Shown piece by piece: positions 55,434-64,000 of a DNA stretch of 64,000 nucleotides. Within the stretch, counting starts at the first letter, position 1, and every line of letters begins with the position of its first letter. The notes under the pieces were generated by a model. The model saw only the letters and a list, made by a program, of their open reading frames with translations. It did not search any database and was not told the DNA's origin. Source of the DNA: Pseudomonas maioricensis (GTDB taxonomy: Bacteria; Pseudomonadota; Gammaproteobacteria; Pseudomonadales; Pseudomonadaceae); the NCBI RefSeq assembly GCF_022790535.1, contig NZ_LOHG01000001.1, positions 32,888-96,887 on the forward strand, given 5' to 3'. The translations under genes were made by a program, and so were the position numbers.

Positions 55434-57244
55434 GCAGATAAATCCTCTGGCGGTTGAAGGTTGACCCCGGACGCGCCATCGCGCAGGCGCAAAGTCAGTA
55501 GTGCGCCTCCGGTCGGATGATTATCGAACAGCAGTTCACCGCCCAGGGCGCGCATCAGGGTATCGCAGATCGCCAAGCCGAGCCCCAGGCCCTGTGTTCG
55601 GGTCTTGGTGGTAAAGAATGGCTCTCGGGCATGGGCCAGTGCTTCCTGCGTAAAACCCGGTCCATTGTCCCGGATGAACAGATTGACGCCATCTGGCGTT
55701 TGCTCGGCACTGATCCAGATTTTGCGCGGTGGCCCTTTTTCAGTCAGCGCGTCCAGCGCATTGGCCAGCAGGTTGCCGAGTACCTGACGCAGCCTCGTTT
55801 CACCGGCCTGCACCCACAGCGTGGCGTCGGGCAAGTCGCGAATCAGTTCGACTTCCATGGCGCGACGCCGCTTTGCCAGCAGCGCTAGAGTGTCGTCCAG
55901 CGCAGGTTGCAGGGCAACGCTTTCCGGCGCATGACGGTCGCGCCGGGCGAAGGCGCGCAGGTGGGCGATGATTGAAGCCATGCGGCCCGTCAGTTCACCG
56001 ATCTGCTTGAGGTTGCCGCGCGCATCATCAGTGCGTGAATGATCCAGCAGAATTTCTGCGTTCTCCGCATAGCTGCGGATAGCGGCCAAGGGCTGGTTGA
56101 GTTCGTGGCTGATACTTGCTGACATGGTGCCCAGCGCAGACAGCTTGCCAGCTTGTACTAGTTCATCCTGGGCGCGAACCAGTTCCTGTTGCGCCTGCTC
56201 GCGCTCCAGGACTTCCTGCCTCAGACGGCTGTTCAGGCCTTCCAGGTCGCTGGTGCGTTCGACCACTCGGACTTCCAGCTCACGCCGGGCCTTGGCCTCG
56301 AAGGCGATTCGGTCCAGATAGTGCCGTCGCCGTTGAATCATGATGCCGAGCAACAACATGACGACCAACAAGGCTGCACCGCCGATGGCCACCACCGTAC
56401 GTACCGGACGATCAATCAGCGCGCGCGGGGCCAGGATATTCACGCTCCAGCCGGTTTCATCAATTTGCTGGCTCTGGGTCAGCCAGGCTTTGTCGTCGAG
56501 CAGCAAGGGACGCGGATCGCGAGTCGGGTAAGGCTGGATCGCCACAATGGCCTGCTTTTCCTCCTCGCTCAGCGTACGCGTTGCACGGAAGCGCCACTCA
56601 GGTCTGGAGGTCAGCACGACCACGCCGTTGTGATCAGTGAGCAATAATTGTTCGGGGGTTTTACCCCACAGGTTTTCGGTGTGGTCCAGATCAATTTTGA
56701 CCACTAGCACTCCGATCACCTTGCCGCCGTCGCGCACCGCCGAGGCAAAGAAATAGCCCCGCTTGGCAGAGGTCGTACCGAGGCCAAAAAAGCGTCCCAG
56801 ATTGCCCGCCATGGCATCGCTGAAGTACGGGCGGAAGGCAAAGTTACGGCCCACAAAGCTGTCGCGTTTGTCCCAGTTGGACGCCGCAATCGTCGTGCCT
56901 TCGGCATTCATCAAGTACATGACTTCAGCGCCAGTCTGGCGAACGATGGTCTGCAGCAACTCATTGGCAGCTTGCTGTTGCACGCTGTCCTGGGAGGCTT
57001 TCAGTGCGGCGGGCAGACCCGGCAGTTGGCTAAGAATTTGCGGCAAGGTTTCGTAGCGGTGCAGCGTGCCCAGCAGGTTGGCGACGTAGAGGTCCAGGGT
57101 CTGGCGATTCTGGCTCACTAGCTCGTTACGGTAATAACGCTCGGCCAGATGCTCCAGTGGCCACAGCAGCGGCGCCAGACATAACGCTAGCAGCGCAAGA
57201 CTGCGCCAGCGCGGGCGGGGTGGGAGTGTGGAATGGCTGGTCAT
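55430..57244 (-). CDS. dctB: C4-dicarboxylate sensor kinase DctB
   Basis: A 604-residue sensor kinase. Two membrane segments (about 13-32 and 283-303) enclose a periplasmic dCache-type sensor domain containing YLMNAEGTTIAASNWDKRDS and VGRNFAFRPYFSDAM. A coiled linker leads to the His-box SISHELNQPLAAIRSYAENA and an HATPase with FIRDNGPGF and TQGLGLGLAICDTLMRALGG. It shares a 4-base overlap with dctD. The rml operon lies upstream on the same strand with a REP pair between. Confidence 0.93.
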   Translation of the reverse strand: MTSHSTLPPRPRWRSLALLALCLAPLLWPLEHLAERYYRNELVSQNRQTLDLYVANLLGTLHRYETLPQILSQLPGLPAALKASQDSVQQQAANELLQTIVRQTGAEVMYLMNAEGTTIAASNWDKRDSFVGRNFAFRPYFSDAMAGNLGRFFGLGTTSAKRGYFFASAVRDGGKVIGVLVVKIDLDHTENLWGKTPEQLLLTDHNGVVVLTSRPEWRFRATRTLSEEEKQAIVAIQPYPTRDPRPLLLDDKAWLTQSQQIDETGWSVNILAPRALIDRPVRTVVAIGGAALLVVMLLLGIMIQRRRHYLDRIAFEAKARRELEVRVVERTSDLEGLNSRLRQEVLEREQAQQELVRAQDELVQAGKLSALGTMSASISHELNQPLAAIRSYAENAEILLDHSRTDDARGNLKQIGELTGRMASIIAHLRAFARRDRHAPESVALQPALDDTLALLAKRRRAMEVELIRDLPDATLWVQAGETRLRQVLGNLLANALDALTEKGPPRKIWISAEQTPDGVNLFIRDNGPGFTQEALAHAREPFFTTKTRTQGLGLGLAICDTLMRALGGELLFDNHPTGGALLTLRLRDGASGVNLQPPEDLSA

Positions 57245-57291
57245 CGTCGGAGTGCACTACGGGTCGGCTTTGGGGACACCTTAGTGACGCT

Positions 57292-57356
57292 ATCGCGAGC
57301 AAGCTCACTCCTACAGGGTATGGTGTTGCCTCTGTAGGAGTGAGCTTGCTCGCGAT
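57292..57356. repeat. REP pair, family A, arms facing outward
   Basis: ATCGCGAGCAAGCTCACTCC then GGAGTGAGCTTGCTCGCGAT, with only about 20 bases between, in opposite orientation to the usual pair. It separates the rmlD 3' end from the dctB start. Confidence 0.88.
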
Positions 57357-57380
57357 GGGGCCGGTCCCGGCAAACAAATA

Positions 57381-58262
57381 CTAACCTTGCTCGGCCAGGC
57401 ACTCCAGTAATGCGCTGTGCCAGTCGGGTTGTTGCACGCCCCATTCACGCTGGAGAAGGCTGCAGTCGAGCCGCGAGTTGAGTGGGCGAGCTGCAGGTGT
57501 CGGGTAGGCGCTGGACGGAATAGGCTCCAGTGCCGCGCACTTTTTACCTTGCACAACCAATTGCTCGCCAATGGCTTGAGCAAAGCCAAACCATGACGTT
57601 TCGCCGCTGGCGGTCAGGTGATAAGTACCCCAAGGTCCAGCTTGCCCGTCCCTCCAGCGCTCGATCAATTGGCGTGTGCTTTGGGCAATGGTTCCAGCCC
57701 AGGTCGGCGCTCCGATCTGATCGGCAACCACATTCAGCGAGTCTCGCTCTTGCAGCAGGCGTTGCATGGTCAGCAGGAAATTACGCCCTGCCGTTGAGTA
57801 AACCCAGCTGGTCCGCAGGATCAGATACTGCCCGCCAACGTACTCGATAGCTTGCTCTCCCGCCCACTTGCTGGCGCCATAAACGCCTAAAGGTGCGGGC
57901 TTATCCTGCTCGGTCCAGGGTGTGGCCTTGCTACCGTCAAACACGTAGTCCGTAGAGTAGTGAATCAGCGGGATACCTAGTTCTTTTGCCTGATCGGCCA
58001 GCATGCCGGCGGCAATGGCGTTCACTGAAAGCGCGGTCTTCTGGTCAGTTTCGGCCTGATCAACCGCGGTATAAGCCGCCGCATTGATGATCAGGTCGGG
58101 CTTGAAATCCTGGATCTGATCGAAGTCTGCCATCTGATCGCTCAGGTCCAGTCGATCGCGGCCTAGAACGATCACTTCGCCAAGGTCCGCGAGGGTTTTC
58201 TGCAGAGCCAGAGAGACCTGACCGTGCTGACCGATGACGACGATTTTCAGTGGCTTGCTCAT
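57381..58262 (-). CDS. rmlD: dTDP-4-dehydrorhamnose reductase
   Basis: A 293-residue short-chain reductase that makes the last step to dTDP-L-rhamnose. The NAD(P) loop KIVVIGQHGQVSLALQ, the STDYVFDGS segment and the YGASK catalytic pair are present. It overlaps rmlC by 4 bases. It closes the rmlB-A-C-D operon on the minus strand, which differs from the rmlBDAC order of P. aeruginosa. Confidence 0.94.
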   Translation of the reverse strand: MSKPLKIVVIGQHGQVSLALQKTLADLGEVIVLGRDRLDLSDQMADFDQIQDFKPDLIINAAAYTAVDQAETDQKTALSVNAIAAGMLADQAKELGIPLIHYSTDYVFDGSKATPWTEQDKPAPLGVYGASKWAGEQAIEYVGGQYLILRTSWVYSTAGRNFLLTMQRLLQERDSLNVVADQIGAPTWAGTIAQSTRQLIERWRDGQAGPWGTYHLTASGETSWFGFAQAIGEQLVVQGKKCAALEPIPSSAYPTPAARPLNSRLDCSLLQREWGVQQPDWHSALLECLAEQG

Positions 58263-58807
58263 GGGAACAGGTCAGCCTCTTTGAATGTTTTACCGTTTTG
58301 ATCCTTGGCTGACAGTTGCGGCGTACCGTCCAGCTGCCAGTCGATTGCCAGGTCCGGGTCATCCCAGCGAATGCAGCGCTCGGCCGCAGGTGTGTAGTAG
58401 TCAGTGGTTTTGTAGAGGAACTCGGCGTAGTCGCTGAGCACTACAAAACCATGGGCAAAGCCCGCCGGGATCCACAGTTGCCGAGCATTTTCGGCAGATA
58501 ACCTGACGCCGGTCCAGTGACCAAACGTTGGCGAGCTTTTGCGGATATCGACCGCAATGTCCAAAACCTCACCCGCCGTCACTCGCACCAGTTTGCCCTG
58601 GGCATTTTCGATCTGGTAATGCAGGCCGCGCAGTACGCCCTTGGCGGAACGAGAGTGGTTATCCTGAACGAAGGTCAAGTCACGCAGCCCAGTGGCGTCA
58701 GCGAAGGCTTTGGCATTGAAGCTTTCATAGAAGAAACCGCGTTCGTCACCGAATACACGGGGCTCCAGGATCAGTACCTCTGGGATATCGCTGGGAATTA
58801 CATTCAC
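58259..58807 (-). CDS. rmlC: dTDP-4-dehydrorhamnose 3,5-epimerase
   Basis: A 182-residue cupin epimerase. The motifs [32 protein letters not shown] with the catalytic His, and [22 protein letters not shown] are typical. It overlaps both rmlA and rmlD by 4 bases, so the operon is tightly coupled. Confidence 0.95.
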   Translation of the reverse strand: MNVIPSDIPEVLILEPRVFGDERGFFYESFNAKAFADATGLRDLTFVQDNHSRSAKGVLRGLHYQIENAQGKLVRVTAGEVLDIAVDIRKSSPTFGHWTGVRLSAENARQLWIPAGFAHGFVVLSDYAEFLYKTTDYYTPAAERCIRWDDPDLAIDWQLDGTPQLSAKDQNGKTFKEADLFP

Positions 58808-59679
58808 CGTTTTTCCCCCGCAAGTTTGAACAGATATTGACCGTAGCCGGTCTTGCCGAAGTATTGAGCACGTTCGAGCAACTGTTCGCGACTAATCCAC
58901 TCATTCTGGTAGGCGATCTCCTCAAGGCAGGCGACTTTCAGGCCTTGGCGATGCTCGATGGTCTGCACGTATTGCGAGGCCTCCAGCAGGCTGTCATGAG
59001 TGCCGGTATCCAGCCATGCGAAACCGCGCCCAAAACGCTCGACACGCAGATCGCCACGTTGCAGATAAGCGTTGTTGACGTCAGTGATTTCCAACTCGCC
59101 ACGGGGCGAAGGTTTGACGTCTTTGGCGATACGGATGACTTCGTTGTCGTAAAAATACAACCCCGTCACTGCATAGCTGGATTTGGGTGCTTTGGGTTTT
59201 TCTTCGATGGACAGCGCCTTGCCATCCTCGTCGAAATCGATGACCCCGAAACGCTCTGGATCCTTGACCCAGTAGCCGAATACTGTGGCACCACTTTCGT
59301 GAGAGGTGGCTGTCTTCAACTGCTCGCCGAAGTGCTGACCATGGAAAATGTTATCGCCCAGAATCAGACACACCGAATCGTCGCCGATGAACTCTTCGCC
59401 AATCAGGAAGGCCTGCGCCAGGCCGTCTGGCTTAGGTTGCTCAGCGTACTGCAGGCGCACACCAAACAGGCTGCCGTCGCCGAGCAGGCTGCGGTACTGC
59501 GGCAGATCCTGCGGTGTGGAAATGATCAATATGTCCTGAATGCCGGCCAGCATCAGCACCGAGATCGGGTAGTAGATCATCGGCTTGTCATAGATCGGCA
59601 ACAGTTGTTTGGAGACACCCAGAGTGATCGGGTGCAGGCGCGTGCCGGAGCCTCCGGCCAGAACGATTCCTTTGGTCAT
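58804..59679 (-). CDS. rmlA: Glucose-1-phosphate thymidylyltransferase
   Basis: A 291-residue nucleotidyltransferase making dTDP-glucose. The signature [20 protein letters not shown] begins at residue 4, and [15 protein letters not shown] and LGDNIFHGQ follow. The ATG at 59679 is chosen; a longer in-frame start adds 25 residues inside rmlB. It overlaps rmlB by 4 bases. Confidence 0.95.
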   Translation of the reverse strand: MTKGIVLAGGSGTRLHPITLGVSKQLLPIYDKPMIYYPISVLMLAGIQDILIISTPQDLPQYRSLLGDGSLFGVRLQYAEQPKPDGLAQAFLIGEEFIGDDSVCLILGDNIFHGQHFGEQLKTATSHESGATVFGYWVKDPERFGVIDFDEDGKALSIEEKPKAPKSSYAVTGLYFYDNEVIRIAKDVKPSPRGELEITDVNNAYLQRGDLRVERFGRGFAWLDTGTHDSLLEASQYVQTIEHRQGLKVACLEEIAYQNEWISREQLLERAQYFGKTGYGQYLFKLAGEKR

Positions 59680-60758
59680 GCGATCAAATCCTTGTGGTCG
59701 GTAAAGCCCAGTCGTTGGCCCTGGTAGCTGCCGTCTTGTACGCGGCGGCACCATTCCAGATTATTCAGGTACCACTGCACGGTTTTGCGTAAGCCTGATT
59801 CGAAGGTTTCTTCTGGGGTCCAGCCCAGTTCACGCTCGATCTTGCTGGCGTCGATGGCGTAGCGCTGATCGTGACCGGGGCGATCCACCACATAGGTGAT
59901 CAGGTCAGCATAGTGCGCGATACCGTCCGGACGTTGCGGTGCGAGCTCTTCGAGCAGCGCGCAAATGCCGCGCACCACATCGATGTTCTTCTGTTCGTTG
60001 TGGCCACCAATGTTGTAGGTCTCGCCCACAGCACCTTCGGTGACGACTTTGTAGAGGGCACGTGCATGGTCTTCGACGAACAGCCAGTCGCGCACTTGCA
60101 GACCATTGCCATACACCGGCAGTGGTTTGCCCGCCAAAGCGTTGAGGATGACCAGCGGGATCAACTTTTCAGGGAAGTGATACGGGCCATAGTTGTTGGA
60201 GCAGTTGGTCACGACCACCGGTAATCCATACGTCCGTTGCCAGGCGCGTACCAGATGATCAGAGGCGGCCTTGCTGGCCGAGTAGGGCGAGCTTGGCGCG
60301 TAAGGTGTGGTTTCGGTAAACAGGTCATCGACGCCGTGCAGGTCGCCGTACACTTCGTCGGTGGAAATATGGTGGAAGCGGAATGCCGTTCGCTCGGCCT
60401 CAGGCAACTTCTGCCAGTAGCCACGTACGGCCTCAAGCAGGCTGTAGGTGCCGACGATGTTGGTCTGGATAAACTCGGACGGGCCATCGATGGAGCGGTC
60501 GACATGAGACTCTGCAGCCAGGTGCATGACCGCGTGTGGTTCAAAACGGGCGAGTACCTCGCTGACTTTGGTCTGATCGCAGATGTCTGCCTGAACAAAC
60601 TCATAGCGGGTGTCGGTGGCGATGCTTGCCAGTGATTCAAGGTTGCCCGCGTAGGTCAGCTTGTCGAAATTGAGCACGTCATGGTCAGTGTTCTGTATCA
60701 GATGACGGATCAATGCCGAGCCAATGAAGCCCGCGCCGCCAGTAACGAGTATTCGCAT
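59676..60758 (-). CDS. rmlB: dTDP-glucose 4,6-dehydratase
   Basis: A 360-residue extended short-chain dehydrogenase and first gene of the operon. [20 protein letters not shown] gives the NAD loop, [15 protein letters not shown] and [11 protein letters not shown] hold catalytic residues, and [17 protein letters not shown] has Tyr/Lys. The ATG at 60758 gives the family N-terminus; the frame extends 24 residues further upstream. Promoters for rmlB and the divergent fusion gene share 258 bases without another gene. Confidence 0.95.
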   Translation of the reverse strand: MRILVTGGAGFIGSALIRHLIQNTDHDVLNFDKLTYAGNLESLASIATDTRYEFVQADICDQTKVSEVLARFEPHAVMHLAAESHVDRSIDGPSEFIQTNIVGTYSLLEAVRGYWQKLPEAERTAFRFHHISTDEVYGDLHGVDDLFTETTPYAPSSPYSASKAASDHLVRAWQRTYGLPVVVTNCSNNYGPYHFPEKLIPLVILNALAGKPLPVYGNGLQVRDWLFVEDHARALYKVVTEGAVGETYNIGGHNEQKNIDVVRGICALLEELAPQRPDGIAHYADLITYVVDRPGHDQRYAIDASKIERELGWTPEETFESGLRKTVQWYLNNLEWCRRVQDGSYQGQRLGFTDHKDLIA

Positions 60759-61016
60759 AGGTTTGCCTTGTGCCTTCCAGGTCTTAAGACTGATGGAGCA
60801 TAGCTTGTTGTTGTAACGCGAGCGGTGCAAGCAGGATTAACCAAGAACAGGCATATAGTTAATGAAAAGAATTGATCATGTCGGAACGGAGCGCCATTAA
60901 ACCGGCAGCTGTGTGTGTCGGGGTTCACGCATATTTGGTGGTCAGCTTCCCGCGCACCTATAGTTGTCGCTCTGTGAAACCTATTCCGTTGTGTTAACCA
61001 GACTGAGGTTTGTTGC

Positions 61017-63929
61017 ATGCCGCTCGCCACGTTGATTCGTCGTTCCAGCCTGCCTTGTCCAGAGGTCACTGCCGAGCAGGCGCTGCAGTTGCTGGAGCAG
61101 CATTACGGATTAAGCGGCACGCTGAAGGAGCTGGGTAGCCAGCAGGATCGCAACTTTCTGCTGGACACCGGAGAGCGGCGCTTCGTATTGAAGATCTGCC
61201 ACGGGGCTTACTCGCCGCTGGAACTGGACGCACAGCATGCGGCGTTGTGGCATCTGGGTGCTGGTTCGTCTGTTCGGGTGCCGGGTGTGAGGCTGGCGGA
61301 TACCGGCGAGCAGCTCTTGTCACTGGAGATCGGCGGACATGCCGTGCACGCCAGGCTACTGGATTTTATCGACGGTCAGGCTCTCAGCCATCTGGGCCAT
61401 CTGCCGCTCGATGTTGTGGTGGGGCTGGGCGAGCTATGTGCCCGGGTTGATCGCTCCCTTGCCAGCCTTGAACACCCAGGCCTTGATCGCGTTCTGCAAT
61501 GGGATCCGCGCCACGCACAGGCCTTGATCAAGCATTTGCTGCCGGTTATTGATAGTGATGACGAGCGTGCGTGTCTCGCGCAGGCTGCCGAGCAGGCGCA
61601 AAGATGTCTGGCCCCGCTGATCGCGAAGTTGCCGGTGCAGACCGTGCATCTGGATATCACTGAATACAACGTGGTATGGGCACGGAATGCTCACTTGCAA
61701 TGGCAGTTGCAAGGCCTGATCGATTTTGGTGATCTGGTCAGTACGTGGCGAGTGGCCGACCTATCGGTGACCTGCGCTGCGCTATTGCATCATGCCGATG
61801 GCGACCCGCTGTATATCTTGCCGGCCATTCGCGCTTATCACGCTATCAATCCGCTGCAACTTGAAGAGCTTCAGGCCCTATGGCCATTGATCGTGGCCCG
61901 CTCGGCGGTGTTGGTGCTCAGCAGTGCACAGCAAGCCAGTGTCGAACCTGACAATGCCTATATTCAGGCCAATATCGACAGTGAGTGGGGCATCTTCGAC
62001 GTTGCGACGTCGGTGCCGATGGTGTTGATGGAGGCCGCAATTCTTGCCGCGGTAAACGTCAGTGGTCCGCAGGTTTTGACCCAGGACCTCCAGCCATTAT
62101 TGCCCAGCCTCGGCGGGCGTGAATTTCAACAGGTGGACCTCGGGGTTCTCAGCGAACATTTTGCAGCGGGTAACTGGACGCAGAGCGGCATCGACGAGCT
62201 TTTACTCAAGCAGGCCGCGCATGTGAGTGGTCAGTCATCCAGCCGGTTCGGTGAGTATCGGTTGTCACGCACGTTGATCGATACCGCCAGGGAGCCTGAA
62301 ACCTTCGCCCTGCACGTCGAGCTGCACTTGACGAATACCACCGCGTTGCATGCACCTTTCGGCGGTACGCTGCGGCTGACCGCAGACTCGGCGCTGCTGC
62401 TGGCTGGCACCCACATGAGCCTGAGAATCTGGGGGGCAACCCTGGAGTTGACGCCGGGTGCCAGCGTTGCTGCGGGTGAGTTGATCGGTCACGCAAACGG
62501 GTCGTTGCTGTTGCAGCTGTGTTCGGTTCCAGACCTTAATCCGCCATTGTTCGCGACGCCATCCTGGGCAACAGCATGGCGAGCATTATGCCCGTCACCT
62601 GCTGTGCTGCTGGGGTTTGACTGTGATGCACCTTCGCTGCCGGATTCCGCCGAGTTGCTGGCGCGGCGTGACGCCAGTTTTGCCCGCTCGCAAAAACACT
62701 ATTATCAGGCGCCACCGCAGATCGAGCGGGGCTGGCGCAATCATTTGATCGACATGCAGGGCCGCTCTTACCTGGACATGCTCAACAATGTGGCGGTACT
62801 CGGTCACGGTCATCCACGCATGGCGTTGGAAGCAGGTCGGCAATGGTCGCTCCTCAACACCAATTCCCGCTTTCATTACGCAGCGATTGCCGAGTTCTCC
62901 GAACGTCTGCTCAAACTGGCTCCGGAGGGTATGGATCGCGTCTTTCTGGTTAATAGCGGCACCGAAGCCAACGACCTGGCGATTCGTCTGGCGTGGGCCT
63001 ACAGCGGCGGACGCGACATGCTCTCTGTGCTGGAGGCTTACCACGGCTGGTCAGTGGCAACCGATGCCATTTCCACGTCTATTGCCGACAACCCCCAAGC
63101 GCTGAGTACGCGACCCGACTGGGTGCATCCGGTGACCGCGCCGAATACCTACCGTGGTGAGTTCCGAGGCTCAGACAGTGCGCCGCAGTATGTGCGCAGT
63201 GTCGAGTACGTATTGCAGCAGCTGGCTGCTCAGCAGCGTCAGGTAGCGGGCTTCATCTGTGAGCCGGTGTACGGTAATGCAGGTGGTATTTCACTGCCGC
63301 CGGGTTATCTGCAGCAGGTTTACCAGAAAGTCAGAGAGCAGGGCGGAGTGTGCATCGCCGATGAAGTGCAGGTCGGTTACGGCCGCCTGGGCCATTACTT
63401 CTGGGGGTTCGAGGAGCAGGGAGTGGTACCGGACATCATTACCATGGCCAAAGGTATGGGTAACGGCCATCCGTTGGGAGCGGTCATTACCCGGCGCGAG
63501 ATCGCCGAAGCGCTTGAGGCCGAAGGGTATTTCTTCTCGTCGGCAGGCGGCAGCCCGGTCAGTTGCCGAATCGGCATGGCAGTGCTGGACGTCATGGAAG
63601 AAGAAAAGCTTTGGGAAAACGCCGAGACCGTTGGCGCGCACTTCAAAGCCCGGCTGCAAGCCCTGATTGATGTCCACCCACTGGTAGGTGCGGTCCACGG
63701 CATGGGGTTTTATCTGGGCGTTGAGTTGGTGCGTGATCGCCAGAGCCTGGAGCCAGCCACAGAAGAAACGGCCTACCTGTGCGACCGTCTGCGAGACCTG
63801 GGCATCTTTATGCAGCCCACCGGCGATTACCTGAACATCCTCAAAATCAAACCGCCGATGTGCACCACCCGCCAGAGCGTGGACTTTTTTGTGGACAGCG
63901 TGTCGAAGGTGTTGGCTGAGCTGGAGTGA
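61017..63929 (+). CDS. Kinase-like / M23-like / class III aminotransferase fusion protein
   Basis: A 970-residue three-part protein. Residues 20-330 are an APH/ChoK-type phosphotransferase: HLDITEYNV (211-219) has the catalytic His-x-Asp and Asn, and DFGD (236-239) the metal Asp. Residues 425-500 look like a degenerate M23/LytM fold (APFGGTLR, then GASVAAGELIGHANG) lacking zinc histidines in the usual places. Residues 550-970 are a class III PLP aminotransferase with SGTEANDLAIRLAW, ADEVQVGYGRLG (781-792) and PLP lysine 812 in TMAKGMGNGHPLG. Similar fusions occur in other bacteria, related to phosphoethanolamine or hydroxylysine phospholyases: a kinase plus a phospholyase on one chain is a sensible pathway. 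Substrate unknown. Confidence 0.88.
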   Translation: MPLATLIRRSSLPCPEVTAEQALQLLEQHYGLSGTLKELGSQQDRNFLLDTGERRFVLKICHGAYSPLELDAQHAALWHLGAGSSVRVPGVRLADTGEQLLSLEIGGHAVHARLLDFIDGQALSHLGHLPLDVVVGLGELCARVDRSLASLEHPGLDRVLQWDPRHAQALIKHLLPVIDSDDERACLAQAAEQAQRCLAPLIAKLPVQTVHLDITEYNVVWARNAHLQWQLQGLIDFGDLVSTWRVADLSVTCAALLHHADGDPLYILPAIRAYHAINPLQLEELQALWPLIVARSAVLVLSSAQQASVEPDNAYIQANIDSEWGIFDVATSVPMVLMEAAILAAVNVSGPQVLTQDLQPLLPSLGGREFQQVDLGVLSEHFAAGNWTQSGIDELLLKQAAHVSGQSSSRFGEYRLSRTLIDTAREPETFALHVELHLTNTTALHAPFGGTLRLTADSALLLAGTHMSLRIWGATLELTPGASVAAGELIGHANGSLLLQLCSVPDLNPPLFATPSWATAWRALCPSPAVLLGFDCDAPSLPDSAELLARRDASFARSQKHYYQAPPQIERGWRNHLIDMQGRSYLDMLNNVAVLGHGHPRMALEAGRQWSLLNTNSRFHYAAIAEFSERLLKLAPEGMDRVFLVNSGTEANDLAIRLAWAYSGGRDMLSVLEAYHGWSVATDAISTSIADNPQALSTRPDWVHPVTAPNTYRGEFRGSDSAPQYVRSVEYVLQQLAAQQRQVAGFICEPVYGNAGGISLPPGYLQQVYQKVREQGGVCIADEVQVGYGRLGHYFWGFEEQGVVPDIITMAKGMGNGHPLGAVITRREIAEALEAEGYFFSSAGGSPVSCRIGMAVLDVMEEEKLWENAETVGAHFKARLQALIDVHPLVGAVHGMGFYLGVELVRDRQSLEPATEETAYLCDRLRDLGIFMQPTGDYLNILKIKPPMCTTRQSVDFFVDSVSKVLAELE

Positions 63930-64000
63930 CTGCTGACGCCCTCGCAGCTAAAGCCGCTTTCATAAAACAATAGGCAACCACTGGATTGAAATGCATTTCT

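Noticed and set aside
1..64000. Genomic island, prophage or defence system
   Set aside because: Apart from one A+T-rich gene at 40475-41605, gene content is core Pseudomonas; no integrase, transposase, phage, toxin-antitoxin, restriction or Cas genes and no tRNA-linked repeats were found.

Overview
The window is a chromosomal segment of a Pseudomonas, most likely from the fluorescens/syringae side of the genus. The evidence is the gene content and order (pepP-ubiH-ubiI; zapA-ssrS-fthC; rho-trxA; gshA-tex-ompR-envZ; rimABK-hslR; hslO-pckA; fdhF-fdhD; nudE-cysQ; dctBD-rmlDCAB), the moderately high G+C, and at least 17 paired REP-type palindromes of the kinds common in that group. I see no phage, insertion sequence, integrase, tRNA, rRNA or CRISPR array.

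Layout. 1-7.5 kb: the 5' part of an Fe(3+)-binding protein gene, the ubiquinone hydroxylase/aminopeptidase operon on the minus strand, and divergently the ZapA cell-division pair, 6S RNA and 5-formyl-THF cyclo-ligase. 7.5-16.2 kb: an EVE-domain protein, a FliL-like protein, a quinone oxidoreductase, a TonB-domain protein, GlpT, a ChaC-like cyclotransferase, a small outer-membrane-like protein, and UbiD coupled to a 2Fe-2S flavin reductase. 16.4-18.3 kb: rho and trxA. 18.5-22.4 kb: a FadR-type regulator divergent from a polar amino acid ABC transporter, with a perfect palindromic operator between them. 22.5-31.4 kb: a CYTH/CHAD phosphatase, argE, argA, gshA, a thioesterase and tex. 31.7-38.7 kb: ompR-envZ, rimABK, heat-shock proteins Hsp15 and Hsp33, and a PAP2 phosphatase. 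38.8-46 kb: pckA, then the most accessory-looking stretch: an A+T-richer orphan alpha/beta hydrolase, an unknown membrane-anchored protein, a RecQ-type helicase with an unusual C-terminal layout, a thioesterase and a glycine-zipper protein. 46-53.2 kb: molybdopterin oxidoreductase with FdhD, a LysR regulator, a BON-LysM protein, a nucleotidase, NudE and CysQ. 53.6-64 kb: a thioesterase, DctD/DctB, the complete dTDP-L-rhamnose operon, and a 970-residue kinase-like/aminotransferase fusion.

Functionally the window is mostly housekeeping: ubiquinone synthesis (ubiH, ubiI, ubiD), arginine and glutathione synthesis, RNA-level control (rho, tex, 6S RNA, RimK), envelope signalling and rhamnose precursor supply. 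I found no clearly new multi-gene system. The items most worth a second look are the low-G+C hydrolase, the RecQ variant, the tri-modular aminotransferase, a tandem REP unit whose two copies carry different REP families, an apparent terminator between ompR and envZ, and an orphan plus-strand terminator that may end a small RNA.
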